From positions 248,001-312,000 of the forward strand of contig JAANDG010000074.1 of assembly GCA_036852015.1 (NCBI GenBank): a stretch of DNA of 64,000 bases. The letters are read 5' to 3'. A model generated the notes under the pieces. The model had not been told where the DNA came from and made no database searches. It saw only the letters and a list, made by a program, of their open reading frames with translations. Of the stretch, positions 12,301 through 23,183 are shown piece after piece. A program made the position numbers and the translations under genes. Numbering within the stretch: the stretch's first letter is position 1; every line of letters begins with the position of its first letter. Source of the stretch: Pelodera strongyloides. Its lineage: Eukaryota > Nematoda > Chromadorea > Rhabditida > Rhabditidae.

Positions 12301-14434
12301 AGCAGAGATTGGCGAGAGGCAGGTGTGTAGAGAGCAAGAAGTGTTAAACTGGTAGAGTGCGGCGAGAAAGGAGGTACAATACCGCTTTAACAACATGCCA
12401 GTCATGGAGCTATAAATTAAAATGACTGGCGAACATCTGGCCAAGACCCAGCGAAAAATAGTCGCGGGTTGTAGTCGTTTTGCATACAAATTGCATTAAT
12501 TGCTGAACATGTAAAATTTATTCAAGGAGTGTTCCTACACTATATAACATCGAAATATTAACCAAGTTCACTCTGGGGAAGTGCTCCAGTCTAACTTGAA
12601 GCTATTCTATTTGTTGTATTTTCTATTTTAGGAAATCGCACGCGCTCAATATCCGTGTTTAGAAGGCAGACGTCTGTATTCCTGTGTTTTAAAGGTAAAT
12701 CCCCAAAGAATAATTTAAGAAAAGGTTCTTGGTTATGAAAAGAAAACTGGCCGTACGCTTTTGAAAAATTCGAGAAAACCGGCTCGGACATTCTGATATG
12801 AGGCCATATTCACCACTCCGATTCCCTCGGGGAAATAGTCCCTGGGGACAGAAAATAGTATTCTAATGCGAGACACGCAGAGAAAAAGACGGGGAATTCC
12901 CCAATGGTAATTGAGTGGTGAATATGGCCTCTGGTGTCTTGAATCGAGTGAACTTTGAGACGTTTGTGAAGCACTGAGAATCCAGTTAAGCAGCCAAACA
13001 TGTAAGACGAAAAAATAATAATAATTTCAGGACAATATTTTGTATATTTTGTTCTCTGATTCACTTGTGACTGTGGATATTCGAAATATGTACGCTCCAA
13101 TACACGTGCAGAAATCCAAGAGCCGCTGGTCTTCCACTATGAGCTATGCAGACGGACACATTTACTGCTTGGAAAAAGAGTAAGCAATATTTTTATAAAT
13201 TCCCAGTAAGAGTTCTAAAAGTTTGGACATTCTGCCCGTGCCCGTCCGTTTAACTAACTTTTATTTAGTCACGAGCTAAAGGTTTTTGACGCGCCCGATC
13301 TCAGCCCCTGCTACTCATTCAACGTGTGTTCCAACATGGTTGCAACCTACGGTTTTCAAACGATTAGGAAGACCAGAGGCTCTATTTTGGTGCACGAACC
13401 GGACTCAATCCAGGTGGGCTGTAACATTGCAAGGCTAATTGTGCATGTCCATTCGGCGTAACGTCCGAATTAGGCTTATGGTTAGGTGTGAATAATTTCG
13501 CGTGTTTTCATTGAAACGATGTGATTTTTTGCGTGAAGGTTCGGTGTACTATTCTCTAAGGCGTTACGAAGAACCATGTTGATATCTTTACAGTTTGCTG
13601 AATAATGCTGTCGAAAAGCAGACATGCCAGCTTGCTCAAATTCGTTGTGAGGAACGCGCCTCGGGTATCCTTTTTTCAGACGAGTTTTATTCACGAACCG
13701 GCAGGTCTACAACCACCAAAATCGGCGTGTGCTTTACAAACCGGTCCAGGAAGCCAACCGAGACAAAAGAATCGTAGCTCCAGCCGCTATTGCGAGCTGG
13801 GCGGCTCAGCGTCATCTCATGAGTCGACGATCGTGTAGGGCTGTTCGCGTGCCAGTGTTTTCTGGATTTTCAGGCATGTGAAATTGCCGCTGTATTCGTC
13901 CGAAATCAATCCTTCGGACTTTTGCATCTGGTCACACTTGAAGAAGGGGGAGGCCTGCACCAAGTCTCACACAAATTTGGCCTCACCCCGTACTGTCCTT
14001 ATGAAGTTATGGGCTGAAATGCCGCCAAACACCTGCATTCCACGGAGTGCTCGTTTATGAAGCATCTGGGGACTGTGTGAAGGAAAACGAGTGATATTTT
14101 GAAAACTGAATTTGTTTTCTGCTGCAAAACAGTATAACCCTTTGATTAAAACCAATCGCATGTTCACTGCGTTAAGCTCATTGTTTTGGCGGTTAAAATA
14201 CCAGGGTTTAAAACTATTGGACCACCCTGTACAATAAGGTTCGTTGAAGGCTGATAAACCACTTTCTAGGCCTTTTCGCTCGGACCGAGACCTGTGCTGC
14301 TTGGGACAATCAAAGCTCGGGACATTCAAAGCTTGGGAGAACCGTCGATAATGTCTCTGGATTCACTCGAACAATATATTGTTGCCTCGGGCCAAAGCGG
14401 AGAGATAATTACATGGATAGACAGTGATAATTAA
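6309..14434 (+). CDS. F-box protein with C-terminal WD-type repeats, 453 aa
   Basis: Exons: 6309-6487, 7176-7253, 8874-9027, 10016-10177, 10832-10966, 12632-12694, 13031-13179, 13269-13413, 13874-14005, 14270-14434; 1362 nt in frame. Residues about 29-59 form an F-box (LPTEVLEVIF then VAPVCRRFN), which in known proteins binds Skp1 in SCF ubiquitin ligases. Exon 4 contains a WD-type strand (SSSFDGTVRLWDMG) and the last exon another (YIVASGQSGEIITW), so a beta-propeller substrate-binding domain is likely; the middle blades are degenerate. The exon 2 acceptor (CATAG) and donor (after GTTTG) were chosen to avoid a stop and keep phase. The exon 9 donor is a weak GTTATG, and an alternative exon near 13669 is possible. 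An acceptor-like CTTTCAG precedes the ATG by 15 nt. I cannot name an orthologue. Introns are large (up to 1.7 kb) and filled with foldback elements. Confidence 0.75.
6517..6612. repeat. GGTAC-rich palindromic cluster in intron 1
   Basis: Dense alternating ACCGTACCGT and GGTACGGTAC words, together with CCAAACGGTAC and its reverse GTACCGTTTGGC repeated several times, can fold into nested hairpins. No transposon ends are evident. Confidence 0.7.
7375..7545 (-). repeat. tRNA-derived SINE-like sequence in intron 2
   Basis: On the minus strand GGGCCGG and a downstream CCGGCCC can pair like an acceptor stem. GCGTT and AACGC pair as an anticodon-like stem around CTACTTT, and GAGTTCGATTCCGG resembles a B box. 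The T stem does not pair and the implied anticodon would be ACT, so this is probably a tRNA-derived repeat. It is followed by a body of about 80 bp rich in CTCGCC words. Confidence 0.5.
9049..9426. mobile_element. Foldback element, TTAA at right end
   Basis: Long inverted arms: GGACAGGCCCATCAAAGTAA at the left and its near-reverse-complement at the right, continuing through TATATTTGCGAAACG and the TTTTATTACAATATATAC block. Arms are roughly 100 bp with few mismatches. The right end abuts TTAA; the left TTAA is degenerate (TTTTGAAA). Located in intron 3 of the F-box gene. Confidence 0.8.
9679..9849. mobile_element. TTAA-flanked MITE, family B, near-perfect palindrome
   Basis: TTAA-AGCGAAATGCTAGCC at the left and GGCTAGCATTTCGCT-TTAA at the right. 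Almost the whole 171 bp folds on itself around GTACGATCGTCCACCG, with arms including GCATATGAT-AGCAAATCC and CCTATGCTAATTTTGTACGA. A second near-identical copy is at 51650-51820. Confidence 0.9.
11120..11536. mobile_element. Large foldback element, TTAA at right end
   Basis: Inverted arms start GGGTCAGGCCCATTTCAA and run inward through GATTCCATCTG, AATTTTCAAGCGCAAAA and GTCATACCCAACT, each present in reverse on the right half. The right end is CCTGACCC-TTAA; the left flank is TTAGGG. A partial relative is near 14755-14815 (GAACCAGATGGAA, ATATAGGGGT). It lies in intron 5 of the F-box gene. Confidence 0.85.
11661..12022. mobile_element. TTAA-flanked long-hairpin MITE
   Basis: TTAA-AGGGATCAGTTCACCT and AGGTGAGCCGATCCCT-TTAA flank a nearly complete palindrome. 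The central arms GGATCGATCGGCCCGAAATG / CATTTCGGGCCGATCGATCC and AAGTGTAATTGTCC / GGACAATTACACTT surround a loop of about 15 nt at 11834-11848. Confidence 0.9.
12081..12390. mobile_element. TTAA-flanked element, family B2 ends
   Basis: TTAA-AGCGGTATTGTACCT at the left and AGGTACAATACCGCT-TTAA at the right. The interior is not palindromic. Related ends (AGCC-CATTGTACC) occur at 54544 and 56365. Confidence 0.8.
12799..12932. mobile_element. MITE with GAGGCCATATTCACCA ends
   Basis: The inverted ends GAGGCCATATTCACCACTC and GAGTGGTGAATATGGCCTC enclose about 90 bp. It is related in end sequence to the elements at 35112, 37840, 55207 and 63815. It lies in intron 6 of the F-box gene, just before exon 7. 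Confidence 0.8.
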
Positions 14435-15173
14435 GAAGCATTGCGAATTAATGATGCACTAATGCACACGTACTGCATTTGGATAAATACTGTAGTTCCA
14501 TTAATTTTACCGCTACTAAGTTTCTCTTCTAATTATTTATGATTAATGCGAAAAGTGGCGTAAATACCACCCGCCTACTTGCTTAAAAAATTGAAGTGTC
14601 TTATTTGTATTCATTATTCATTCACAAAAAAATATGTTGAACAGATCCGTGATTATTTCCCTGACCGATATTGGGGATTATTTCTCCGGCCATATTTAAT
14701 GTTCTGTTTTCTAAATGAATGTTGATCCGGAAAACTTATTTTATATATTTCAATACGAAGAACCAGATGGAAGAATAAAATATAGGGGTAAGCGCGGAAT
14801 AGGAATTGACCTTTTGAAGGGTCGCAGTCACCACAATATCATCATTTTACTTCGAGTTTAATTGTACCGGGCTACTTCCACCTTTTTGGTCTAAGTACGC
14901 TTCCCATATAGGCGTACTTCTATCAAAAAGGTACTTAATCTAAGTGCCTTTTTGACAGAAGTAATTGTCGGTGGAAACGGCCTCTGCGCACACTGTCATT
15001 GTCATTTACGAGGTTCTTTTCCTAGATAAATAAAATACAATCTTTTTGTGAGAAAATATGAGTAGCAAAATATATTTTGTGAGAAAGAATACGCCTATGT
15101 CCTGCTGTTTTTTGGAGCATAAATGCCGTACGCACCTCCTTTTCTACGCTCCGTCCACTTATTGTTAGAGGTG

Positions 15174-15246
15174 GCTTGCGGTACAGCTGCCGCGAAACGG
15201 CTTGCGGTACAACTGCCGCGGAACGGCTTGCGGCACACCTGCCGCC
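15174..15246. repeat. 26-bp GC-rich tandem repeat, about 2.8 copies
   Basis: Units start GCTTGCGG-AC and end CTGCCGCG-AACG at 15174, 15200 and 15226, period 26 bp. Confidence 0.9.
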
Positions 15247-15273
15247 ACTAGAAAATTCGCGCAGCAGGTGCGA

Positions 15274-15337
15274 CAACTGAACTTGTGGGCCGCACCCGAG
15301 AGCTCGTCAACTGAACTTGTGGGCCGCACCCGAGAGC
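15274..15337. repeat. 34-bp tandem repeat, two copies
   Basis: CAACTGAACTTGTGGGCCGC followed by ACCCGAGAGC occurs at 15274 and 15308, period 34 bp. A shorter direct repeat, AGCTGAAGGCCTGCCGC, follows at about 15384 and 15411. Confidence 0.9.
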
Positions 15338-17485
15338 CGCGTTCCTGTGGTACGGATTGCTTGACTGCACTGTCAATCTCGTGAGCTGAAGGCCTGCCGC
15401 ACCTTTTGCTAGCTGAAGGCCTGCCGCGCCGTTTTCTTATTGTGTGCGGCGTTTAAGCAGAGCGGTCCTATCGCTGGCAAACTCGGGATGTATGCTGCGC
15501 AGGCCTGGGGCTAAATTTTGGCGAAATAATGTACAATAAAAACGGACCTTTTTCGTCCAATGATTGTCATGTCTTCACCAAACGGCATTCCGCGCACTCG
15601 ATGAAAACCTGGTGATTCTCGGCCTGGATTTCTCATTCTCCACGCACCTTCGAAGCATAGATTTCTTTGGCGAGTCAGCATCCTCGTTTAGAAATGTTTA
15701 TTAGACTCTTAGAAAGAGCGCAACGCCATAAGAGACGATGAAAGAATTCAATGAATTTTAAAATTCAAAGTAGTAAATCAAAGATAGGACGAAAAAATGC
15801 ATAGCATTATATATGTATATATATCACCAAAGATAAGAAAGAAATTCCACAGAGAGTAGTTGTAACTGACATATCAGCAAAGAAACTGTATTCACACAAG
15901 CAGCTAACAATTTTGTAGTTTTAGACTAGTTTAGCCACGTTACCTCAACACAAAACTACGTGCACACGATATCAGCAATCCTAAACAAACGTGCCACACT
16001 CCAAAATACAACCGTTATACTATAGTGAACAATTCAAAATAGCTCAGGGCCATAACACAAAGAAAATAGGGGCCTAGCATCAGAACCGCCCTCCGCCCGC
16101 AGGAGTCTGCATGCGCTACATAGCTAAACTAGTTTGAGTATTTAGAGTAAGTGAGTAAGGTTAATTGCTTGTGTGAAACCATTTTCTTATGAATATTCAG
16201 AATCAAGAGCATTCGTTGTTGTACCGTATTGTACCGAACCCGCATCTCAACTTCAAGAGTTGACAAAAAATCAAAAGAAACAAAAGAAAGAGAGCAGAAG
16301 ATCAGTTTTCAACGCGTAATGTAATATAGGCAGGCAAATTGAAAATTTGGATATAGTCGGATACTATTCTAAAAACGTCATTATTGCACATCACCTTTCA
16401 TTTCAGTACCCTAACCCTTTATAGTCGAAGAACTCGCAGCTATTGATTTCCCATATATAGGTGTGTGCTTATGCTAGTAAATGTTTAAATAATAAAATAT
16501 TGAAATATGTTTGTAAATGCTCGAAATGCCGAAATACAACAAAATACCATCTCCTCATTTACTCATATAAATCAAAAAAGGCCTTTCAAATCAAGAAACA
16601 ACAAATGTGAAAGATCTAATAAAACGGGCAACATTAAGCAGGCACGAGTAAAATTTGGATTCGATATAGCAGAAACGCATACAGTACTAATACTAATAAA
16701 GCTTAATCTAGATCATAATCTTCTAATCAAGTAACAATCAAAAATTCCTCCAATCACAGTTCGAGTAAAAAAGACGACTAGTGGCACATTAAAGGGAATA
16801 TGTAGGCCCTTTTTGAATTTAAGCTGTATTAATAGAATGGGTGTTGCCCATTAAGGAAACAATAACAAAAGTTGTCTACAATTACCCACTTAAAAGAAAA
16901 TCAATTACAAAGCTCGCCTTTTCCATAGTAAACGCTAATTCGGAACCCTTGCATAAATTTGGGTCCGATTGAATAAATTTCAGTTTAAATCGGCAAATAG
17001 CAAGATTCAAGATGCAGCGCATTCCAATTTCGTATTTACATATTCAGTAGCCTATTTAAATTAACGTCTGGTATGGAAACGCTAGTTTCGCTTTTTTTTT
17101 GCTCATTTTGAGTGCCTACATATTCGCTTTAATGTATCACACAAACAAGGCAAGTTTTAATTTAAAACAACACTAAATTTGGCATATAAAACAGGCTATA
17201 CCTAATAGTCTAGTACGAGTAAAATAGTCGCATACAACTTCTTCTAAACTTTTGCATTCCGAGATCGTTGTATGTATTATGTAGGTTTGAAAGCTAAATA
17301 TAAACAAGAAAATAACAGCACTTAAACCTAATCTCTCCTTTTAAAACAAAGGTTATTGCGTGCTCCTAAACAATTCACAATTCACAGTACGTTGAAAATC
17401 GACTCCTAAAATTCATCAATAATCATTATCTTTATCACTATATTATAACAATACTATAGCATATATTATATTCCCAGTCTCTTCT

Positions 17486-19025
17486 CTATTCCTCCTTGGG
17501 AGCATTCTCACCCGTGCATTCAGCAATCTTCGCCAACAGTTCCTTCGACTTGTGGAGATTTTCCAAATCAGCATAACCGCCGATGAACTTTCCACAGATA
17601 AAAATCTAAAGAATATTTTTTTTAAAACATAGTGGGGGACCAAACAATGGAATACAACGTTTTCGTAGGGATCTTCAGATCGACACACACACACACACAC
17701 ACACACTCGCAAACTCACATCGCACAAATACATAACTCACACACATACACAAGTACACAGACAATCAAGAAATATACGACATATACACTAAACATATAAC
17801 ACACACATACATCATACATACACAAGCACACACCCACACACAACAAATACACAATGAAACTGCGGTATAGATTAGCATATTAGTAGTATCTTTCCAAATC
17901 CAACCTGCGGTAATCCAGTGGTACGAGTCGCGTAAACGAGTCCGTTTACCAATGGCTTGTACTCCTCGTGCCGCTCTGTCTTTATAACATCCAAATTGTT
18001 GTCCTTTACCTAGAAAACTAAGGTAAATGAATGCTAAAATCATACAGTACTTTTTGTTCTTCTACAAAACAAAGTGCTTCCTGTAAACACATGGTGTAGC
18101 GGCCACACAAACATCCCACGTATGATTGATAAATGCAACAATTCTTCTACCGTCGCAGATTTAAAGCGTGTTACGGTTTGCAAACGTATCGGGGAAAACT
18201 ACATTATCATGTACTCTATGCTAATTTTGTTCCAAGCTATGAGGGAAATTCCCAGAAGGCACAGAAATTAGCATATACTACATGGAAACATGTAAAAAAA
18301 GACTTACTGTTATATGCTCATCATCGAAAAGTTTGTGAGCGTTTTTACAGTACTGACACCCGCTCTTCGAGAACATGACCACCGGGTGAGACTGGACCTA
18401 AAAAGGAAACAAGTGAAGGGTTGGTACGCAACGTGAAGTAAGTAACATCCTCAAAGAAACCCTAGGTTATCTAATGGTAAGTGATGATAACATATAACTT
18501 ATAACATCGCAGGTGACACTCGCGTATCACAGTTAAATTCTCTCCTTGTTTTTCTAATTTCTCAACATCAAAGTCCTTTTTGAAAGGGGATACACCCACG
18601 GGTTAAAACTACAGTAATTGGATTACCACCCGCCCCCTCATTCGACAAACTAGGCATGACAACAACGAATACTTTTTACTTGTTAAAATGGTATGGCACG
18701 CCGTTTGTGAAACGATGTTGGAGAACTGCACCCCTACGTTTTTTTAAGTTTTTTTTTTTATGTTAACTTATGTGTCTTCTGGGGTTTTCGAGCACCGTAC
18801 ACAATTAGACTGCACAATTTTTTATACACGAGAATGCAGTTGATAGTTGGCATTACATTAGACATTGCAACGTACATGGCATGTCTATTCCTTTAAAGAA
18901 CATGACTCACCGGTGCGTACTGCATGTTGAATGATCGAAAAGTGCTCATACAAAATGACAAAATCAATGAAAAATACCTCTTTCTCGACTGCGCTTACAT
19001 TCACTTTCGATTCGACTCCGCCCAT
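17486..19025 (-). CDS. Dithiol glutaredoxin, 120 aa
   Basis: Exons in transcript order: 19025-18978, 18397-18308, 18009-17905, 17605-17486; all introns are phase 0 and the 48+90+105+120 nt give 120 residues. Glutaredoxins reduce disulfides or glutathionylated proteins using glutathione. The active site SGCQYC puts Cys30 and Cys33 where the family has CPYC, with Gln replacing Pro. The glutathione-binding TGLPQ (77-81, cis-Pro) and the GKFIGGYADL motif are present. Length is normal for a single-domain enzyme. The N-terminus MGGVESK has Gly2 and Ser6, fitting an N-myristoylation signal, so membrane attachment is possible. A TTAG acceptor-like site lies 3 nt before the ATG. Introns hold CA microsatellites (17684-17705, 17800-17850). 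THOC5 ends 1.06 kb upstream on the same strand. Confidence 0.92.
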
Positions 19026-20080
19026 CTTCTAATCTAACGAGCCTGCGGGCGCTAACTACAGTAGCTGAAAAGAATATATTTATTATAATTACTGTAATTA
19101 GCATAATTAATAGAAGTACAGTAAATGAACTAATTGTGACTATAATATATTTTGAAACTACAAATTAGCAGTATTAATATTAATGATAATAAGGATAAAT
19201 CATACCAATAGCACTTATAGTTACTGACGGTAAACAGACTAATTGTCCTTACATATATTGCTTGAACTACAAAAATAATAAGCGCACTATTTACTTATAA
19301 TATTCATAATAACGATAATAATTCCTAGCTAGTAACGCTCAAAAAAATCGGCAAAAAAATAGGAGTTATTATATGAACCAACATCTTTAGTACTCATCCA
19401 AAACACAGAAGACTTTGATAATATCACTTTATTTCAAATACACATATGATAACAAGAAAAAACAATAACAAGGTGGTTTTTTTATTTATATATAAACGAG
19501 AACAGTGGAAAACCCTAAGCCCCAAGTTGGATTTTTCTACTCAAAATAAAACGCGAGATCATACTTCGTAATAAATAGAACAATGGCCTCTTTTTATAAG
19601 CTTCGAGGCTCCGCTCAAATAAAACGCAGATAAACCTAACCAAGCAGAAAGAGCGAAACATACGGTATAGTGAAAACAACACAGGGTTTCTATCTAATTA
19701 TATATGTAACGACTATAAACTTTACTAAACGCACGAGAATTGAAGCTTTCGGCTCATTAACATTAACATAACATAGCTCCACAATTCATAAAGATATAAG
19801 AACCGGCTAACATAAGTGAGAATTATACATGGGGAATTACCAAAAGCTACAATAAGCGATGAACAAAACAACAAATGTGCGCTCTTACTAATAAAATCAC
19901 AATTCATAATTAACAATTAATACACACACGTATCACAACACAACAACCAGCCCTCTATTTCTCACAAAATGCAATACACAACGTGTTGTCCATTTGCTTA
20001 CGTATGTCCCGGTCCCGATAGACGAAATCAATAAAACAAACTCTTCTATTACTTACGAAAACGCATAAATATAAATAAAC
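19026..20080. other. Intergenic region between THOC5 and glutaredoxin genes
   Basis: AT-rich 1.05 kb holding the 3' flank of THOC5 and the presumed glutaredoxin promoter. Short tracts such as AATTACTGTAATTAGCATAATTA recur loosely at 19085-19330. I see no gene or clear element. Confidence 0.4.
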
Positions 20081-22900
20081 TCATGAAAAGCTGAACGACT
20101 TTGAAGATTCGTTAAACTCCAGTGGAGGATCACATGTACGTCCCCTGCAAAATAGTTCATTATGACCAAAACTCGGCCCAAACAGTTAGAAACGCTAGAA
20201 TTTACCACACACACATTCATATCTTAGCGCCACATAAGAAGCTAGTCCTCTTGAATCCTTGAATGTGTCTACGTGTGAGTGTGAGTGTTTTCTCTGAGTT
20301 GGTATTTTAACTGAACTTGTCCATCTCGGAATTACATCTCGGAATTGTCTCGGTCTCCTAATTTCCATGCTATTTCTTTACTGTACGACTATTCCGAGAT
20401 GGGATTCAGAGATGGAAAAGTTCAGTTAAAATACCGACTCTGTTCTCTCTTGTTTTTTTTGGCATGCTCACCTTCTTATGGAATAAAGAGTTAATAATAT
20501 GGAAAAGCTTCACAACTACGTCAAAAAACGTTGTAGAGCAACGGAAACGAAGAAAGAGAGACGAGACAGAGTTCGATAGATAGGAAGAATAGATTCAAAC
20601 ATACGAAAAGACAATAGAGATCTCAGAAAGAGAGCATAGATAGAGATAAAAAGTGACAAAGGTACCGTAATCTCACCTTGCAGCACGGGTCACCGGTTGT
20701 CCTCCTGTCTTCAACTTTTCGCTCAATTCCGGAAGACACTGAAATAGCAAAGTCGAAATGACTGAAACTACTAACCAAAAGGGATTCATTATGAAAACAA
20801 TATCAGTAATATATGCATGCGCGGCCCGTAAACGGTAAACAGGAAAACTCTACTGGTCGTACCAATACTGATACGTTGTACATGCGTCGCAAAGTACAGT
20901 ATCCAAGAATTTCTTGTGATTTCCTATTCCTAATCTCTCGTCTCGTCTCTCGCCAGTAAGCGTTGAATCACACATTACTGTAAGCATACAATTCACCCAC
21001 CTGTAGACAAAGATCAAATCTCGAGCAGAGCACAGTCATCTGATGAAGTAGTAAGTGGGTGGGCTTGCATGCTCCGAGGCACTCAACGTTCACATAACGC
21101 TCCAGAGTCTAAAAGCAAACGTTTAAAATACAATAGTCCCTCGTCAGTGTACGTACGTTGTGAAGCGCCGTGTCTCAGGGTTCCTGTTGGTTGACATTTG
21201 ATATTAGTTGTCCACTGTTACTCTGTATGCTCTTGTTTTTTTGTTTAGTTATTTATTGTCTTCCAATAAAATAAACCATATTGATAGTTCAAAAATATTG
21301 TTCGACTAAGTGAAAACGAAACAGTTGTTCGTTAGTTGGTTAGTTCGTTTCAATTTCGGATCAAGCTAGCGGTAAAACCGACAATCGTTGCAAAGTTGCA
21401 AAGTCCAACAACCCTCCAATTGCAGCACTGTACCCAACATCGAAAGGTTATGTCCTCACATGGAATTTGATGGAATAGTCGATAACATTAAAATGATAAA
21501 GAACGCACATAACGAAATCACTATCGGTTTCTGCGCTTGCTTCACCCGACAAACACTGACATTTTCTAACAAACAAATAAACTTGCCTGACACCATTACC
21601 TCTACATTACGCTTGATTTCCATTGTTTTATTATCAAATCACCTGTTTGTTAATCAACGACAACACGACGAGTTATATACTACTTTCTTTTCATCATTTC
21701 ATTGTGATGCACACCCTGTGGTGTTATTTAATAAACAAATAAAAATTAATTGAGAAACCCCACCTTGACCCACGACGTCGTCTGAGCTGTCTTCACCTTT
21801 CCTCCCAGTGTCACTGACAGCGACAAGAGTGGTGGGTGTCGCGGATAATCCACCGGTATGAACACGTGACAACTCATCTGCAAACGGCTATCGTTAGGGT
21901 ATGACAGGTGTTTTTTTTTTGAAAGCATTCGTGTCACTCGTCATAACTACGTTTCCTTGTATCATGTGAAACTTTTGTGTGGCTCGTGTACCGTGTAAGC
22001 CGGACGGGCACAACACACTCATGTTATCGAACTCTCGAACCGTCTGTGACTGACTTCACACTTTAAATAAATCTCATGGAACATACCGTTGCGCCGGCCA
22101 TTTTGTGTTCGAATTGAGAGAGCGCGTAGAATGCAGACGCGGACTCTTCAGCCGCAGTCAATTCTCGTGTAGATTCCGTGACACTAGTCTAAATTCATTC
22201 ATTTTAGAATTCTGTCGCTCATTTACTCTGTCGTTCATTTGCCAATCACTTACAGCCTATTTTACTCTTTTATCTTTTTTTACCGTATATGCAGATCAAA
22301 CCTAAGCTTCGTCTCTTGATCTCACAAATGCAAGGAAGGAAGCTTTGAGAGTCAAGAGTGTCGCATAACTAGCGCGAGGTAGCGCAAATTCAAACCTAAA
22401 ACTGCAGTGCAAAATAACACAACAACAAGCTGCAAATACTCCTAGACCTCTACAAGGAACAAAACACAAAACTGAAATCAACCGCTCACCAAGTACTGCT
22501 CCTCCGTGATCATCTTGAACGATTTCATGTCCGTTATCATCTTTGGAGGTGGCGAGGGGACTCCAGTGGCAGCATCTGCTGCCTCCCACAGTCGGCAAGT
22601 CTCTAAAGAAGAAATGCTTATAATTGTGGAAATTAGAATATCTACGTAGTTTCATTAGTTTCAAGTAACGTCTCCCAAACACTGTACAGTAGGCCTGTAG
22701 GCCAATGGCCTTACAGTTAGGCCAAACACACATACCGTCATACATTTGCATACATACATACATTTGCAATATAAGCCCAACGGCCAGTGTGATGCTACAA
22801 TGGCGCGGTAACATGAAGACCATACAGTGTGGAGTTGCATATAAAGAAACGTTGACCTGGCTGCCATTACCACATACGTAAGTGGACAACTACAAACTAC

Positions 22901-22981
<81 letters not shown>

Positions 22982-23150
22982 TGTGATGCTACAATGGCGC
23001 GGTAACATGAAGACCATACAGTGTGGAGTTGCATATAAAGAAAGGACCTGGCTGCCATTACCACATATAAGTGGAAACTACAAACTACAACACCAACAAC
23101 ACACACACACACAACACACACAACACACACACAACACACCACACACACCC

Positions 23151-23183
<33 letters not shown>

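Larger units (their letters stand above)
14435..17485. other. Intergenic region, 3 kb
   Basis: Between the end of the F-box gene (+) and the end of the glutaredoxin gene (-), so convergent and free of promoters for these two. It holds a partial foldback relic (14755-14815), an inverted repeat around GTACTT-TTTTTGA (14880-14980), GC-rich tandem repeats (15174-15340) and then AT-rich sequence. The frames of 60-84 codons here lack family signals. A block TGCGCACACTGTCATTGTCA at 14992 also occurs at 341. Confidence 0.45.

Noticed and set aside
13967..14329. 120-codon minus-strand frame
   Set aside because: Antisense to exons of the F-box/WD gene, whose sense frames match the WD-type repeat pattern.
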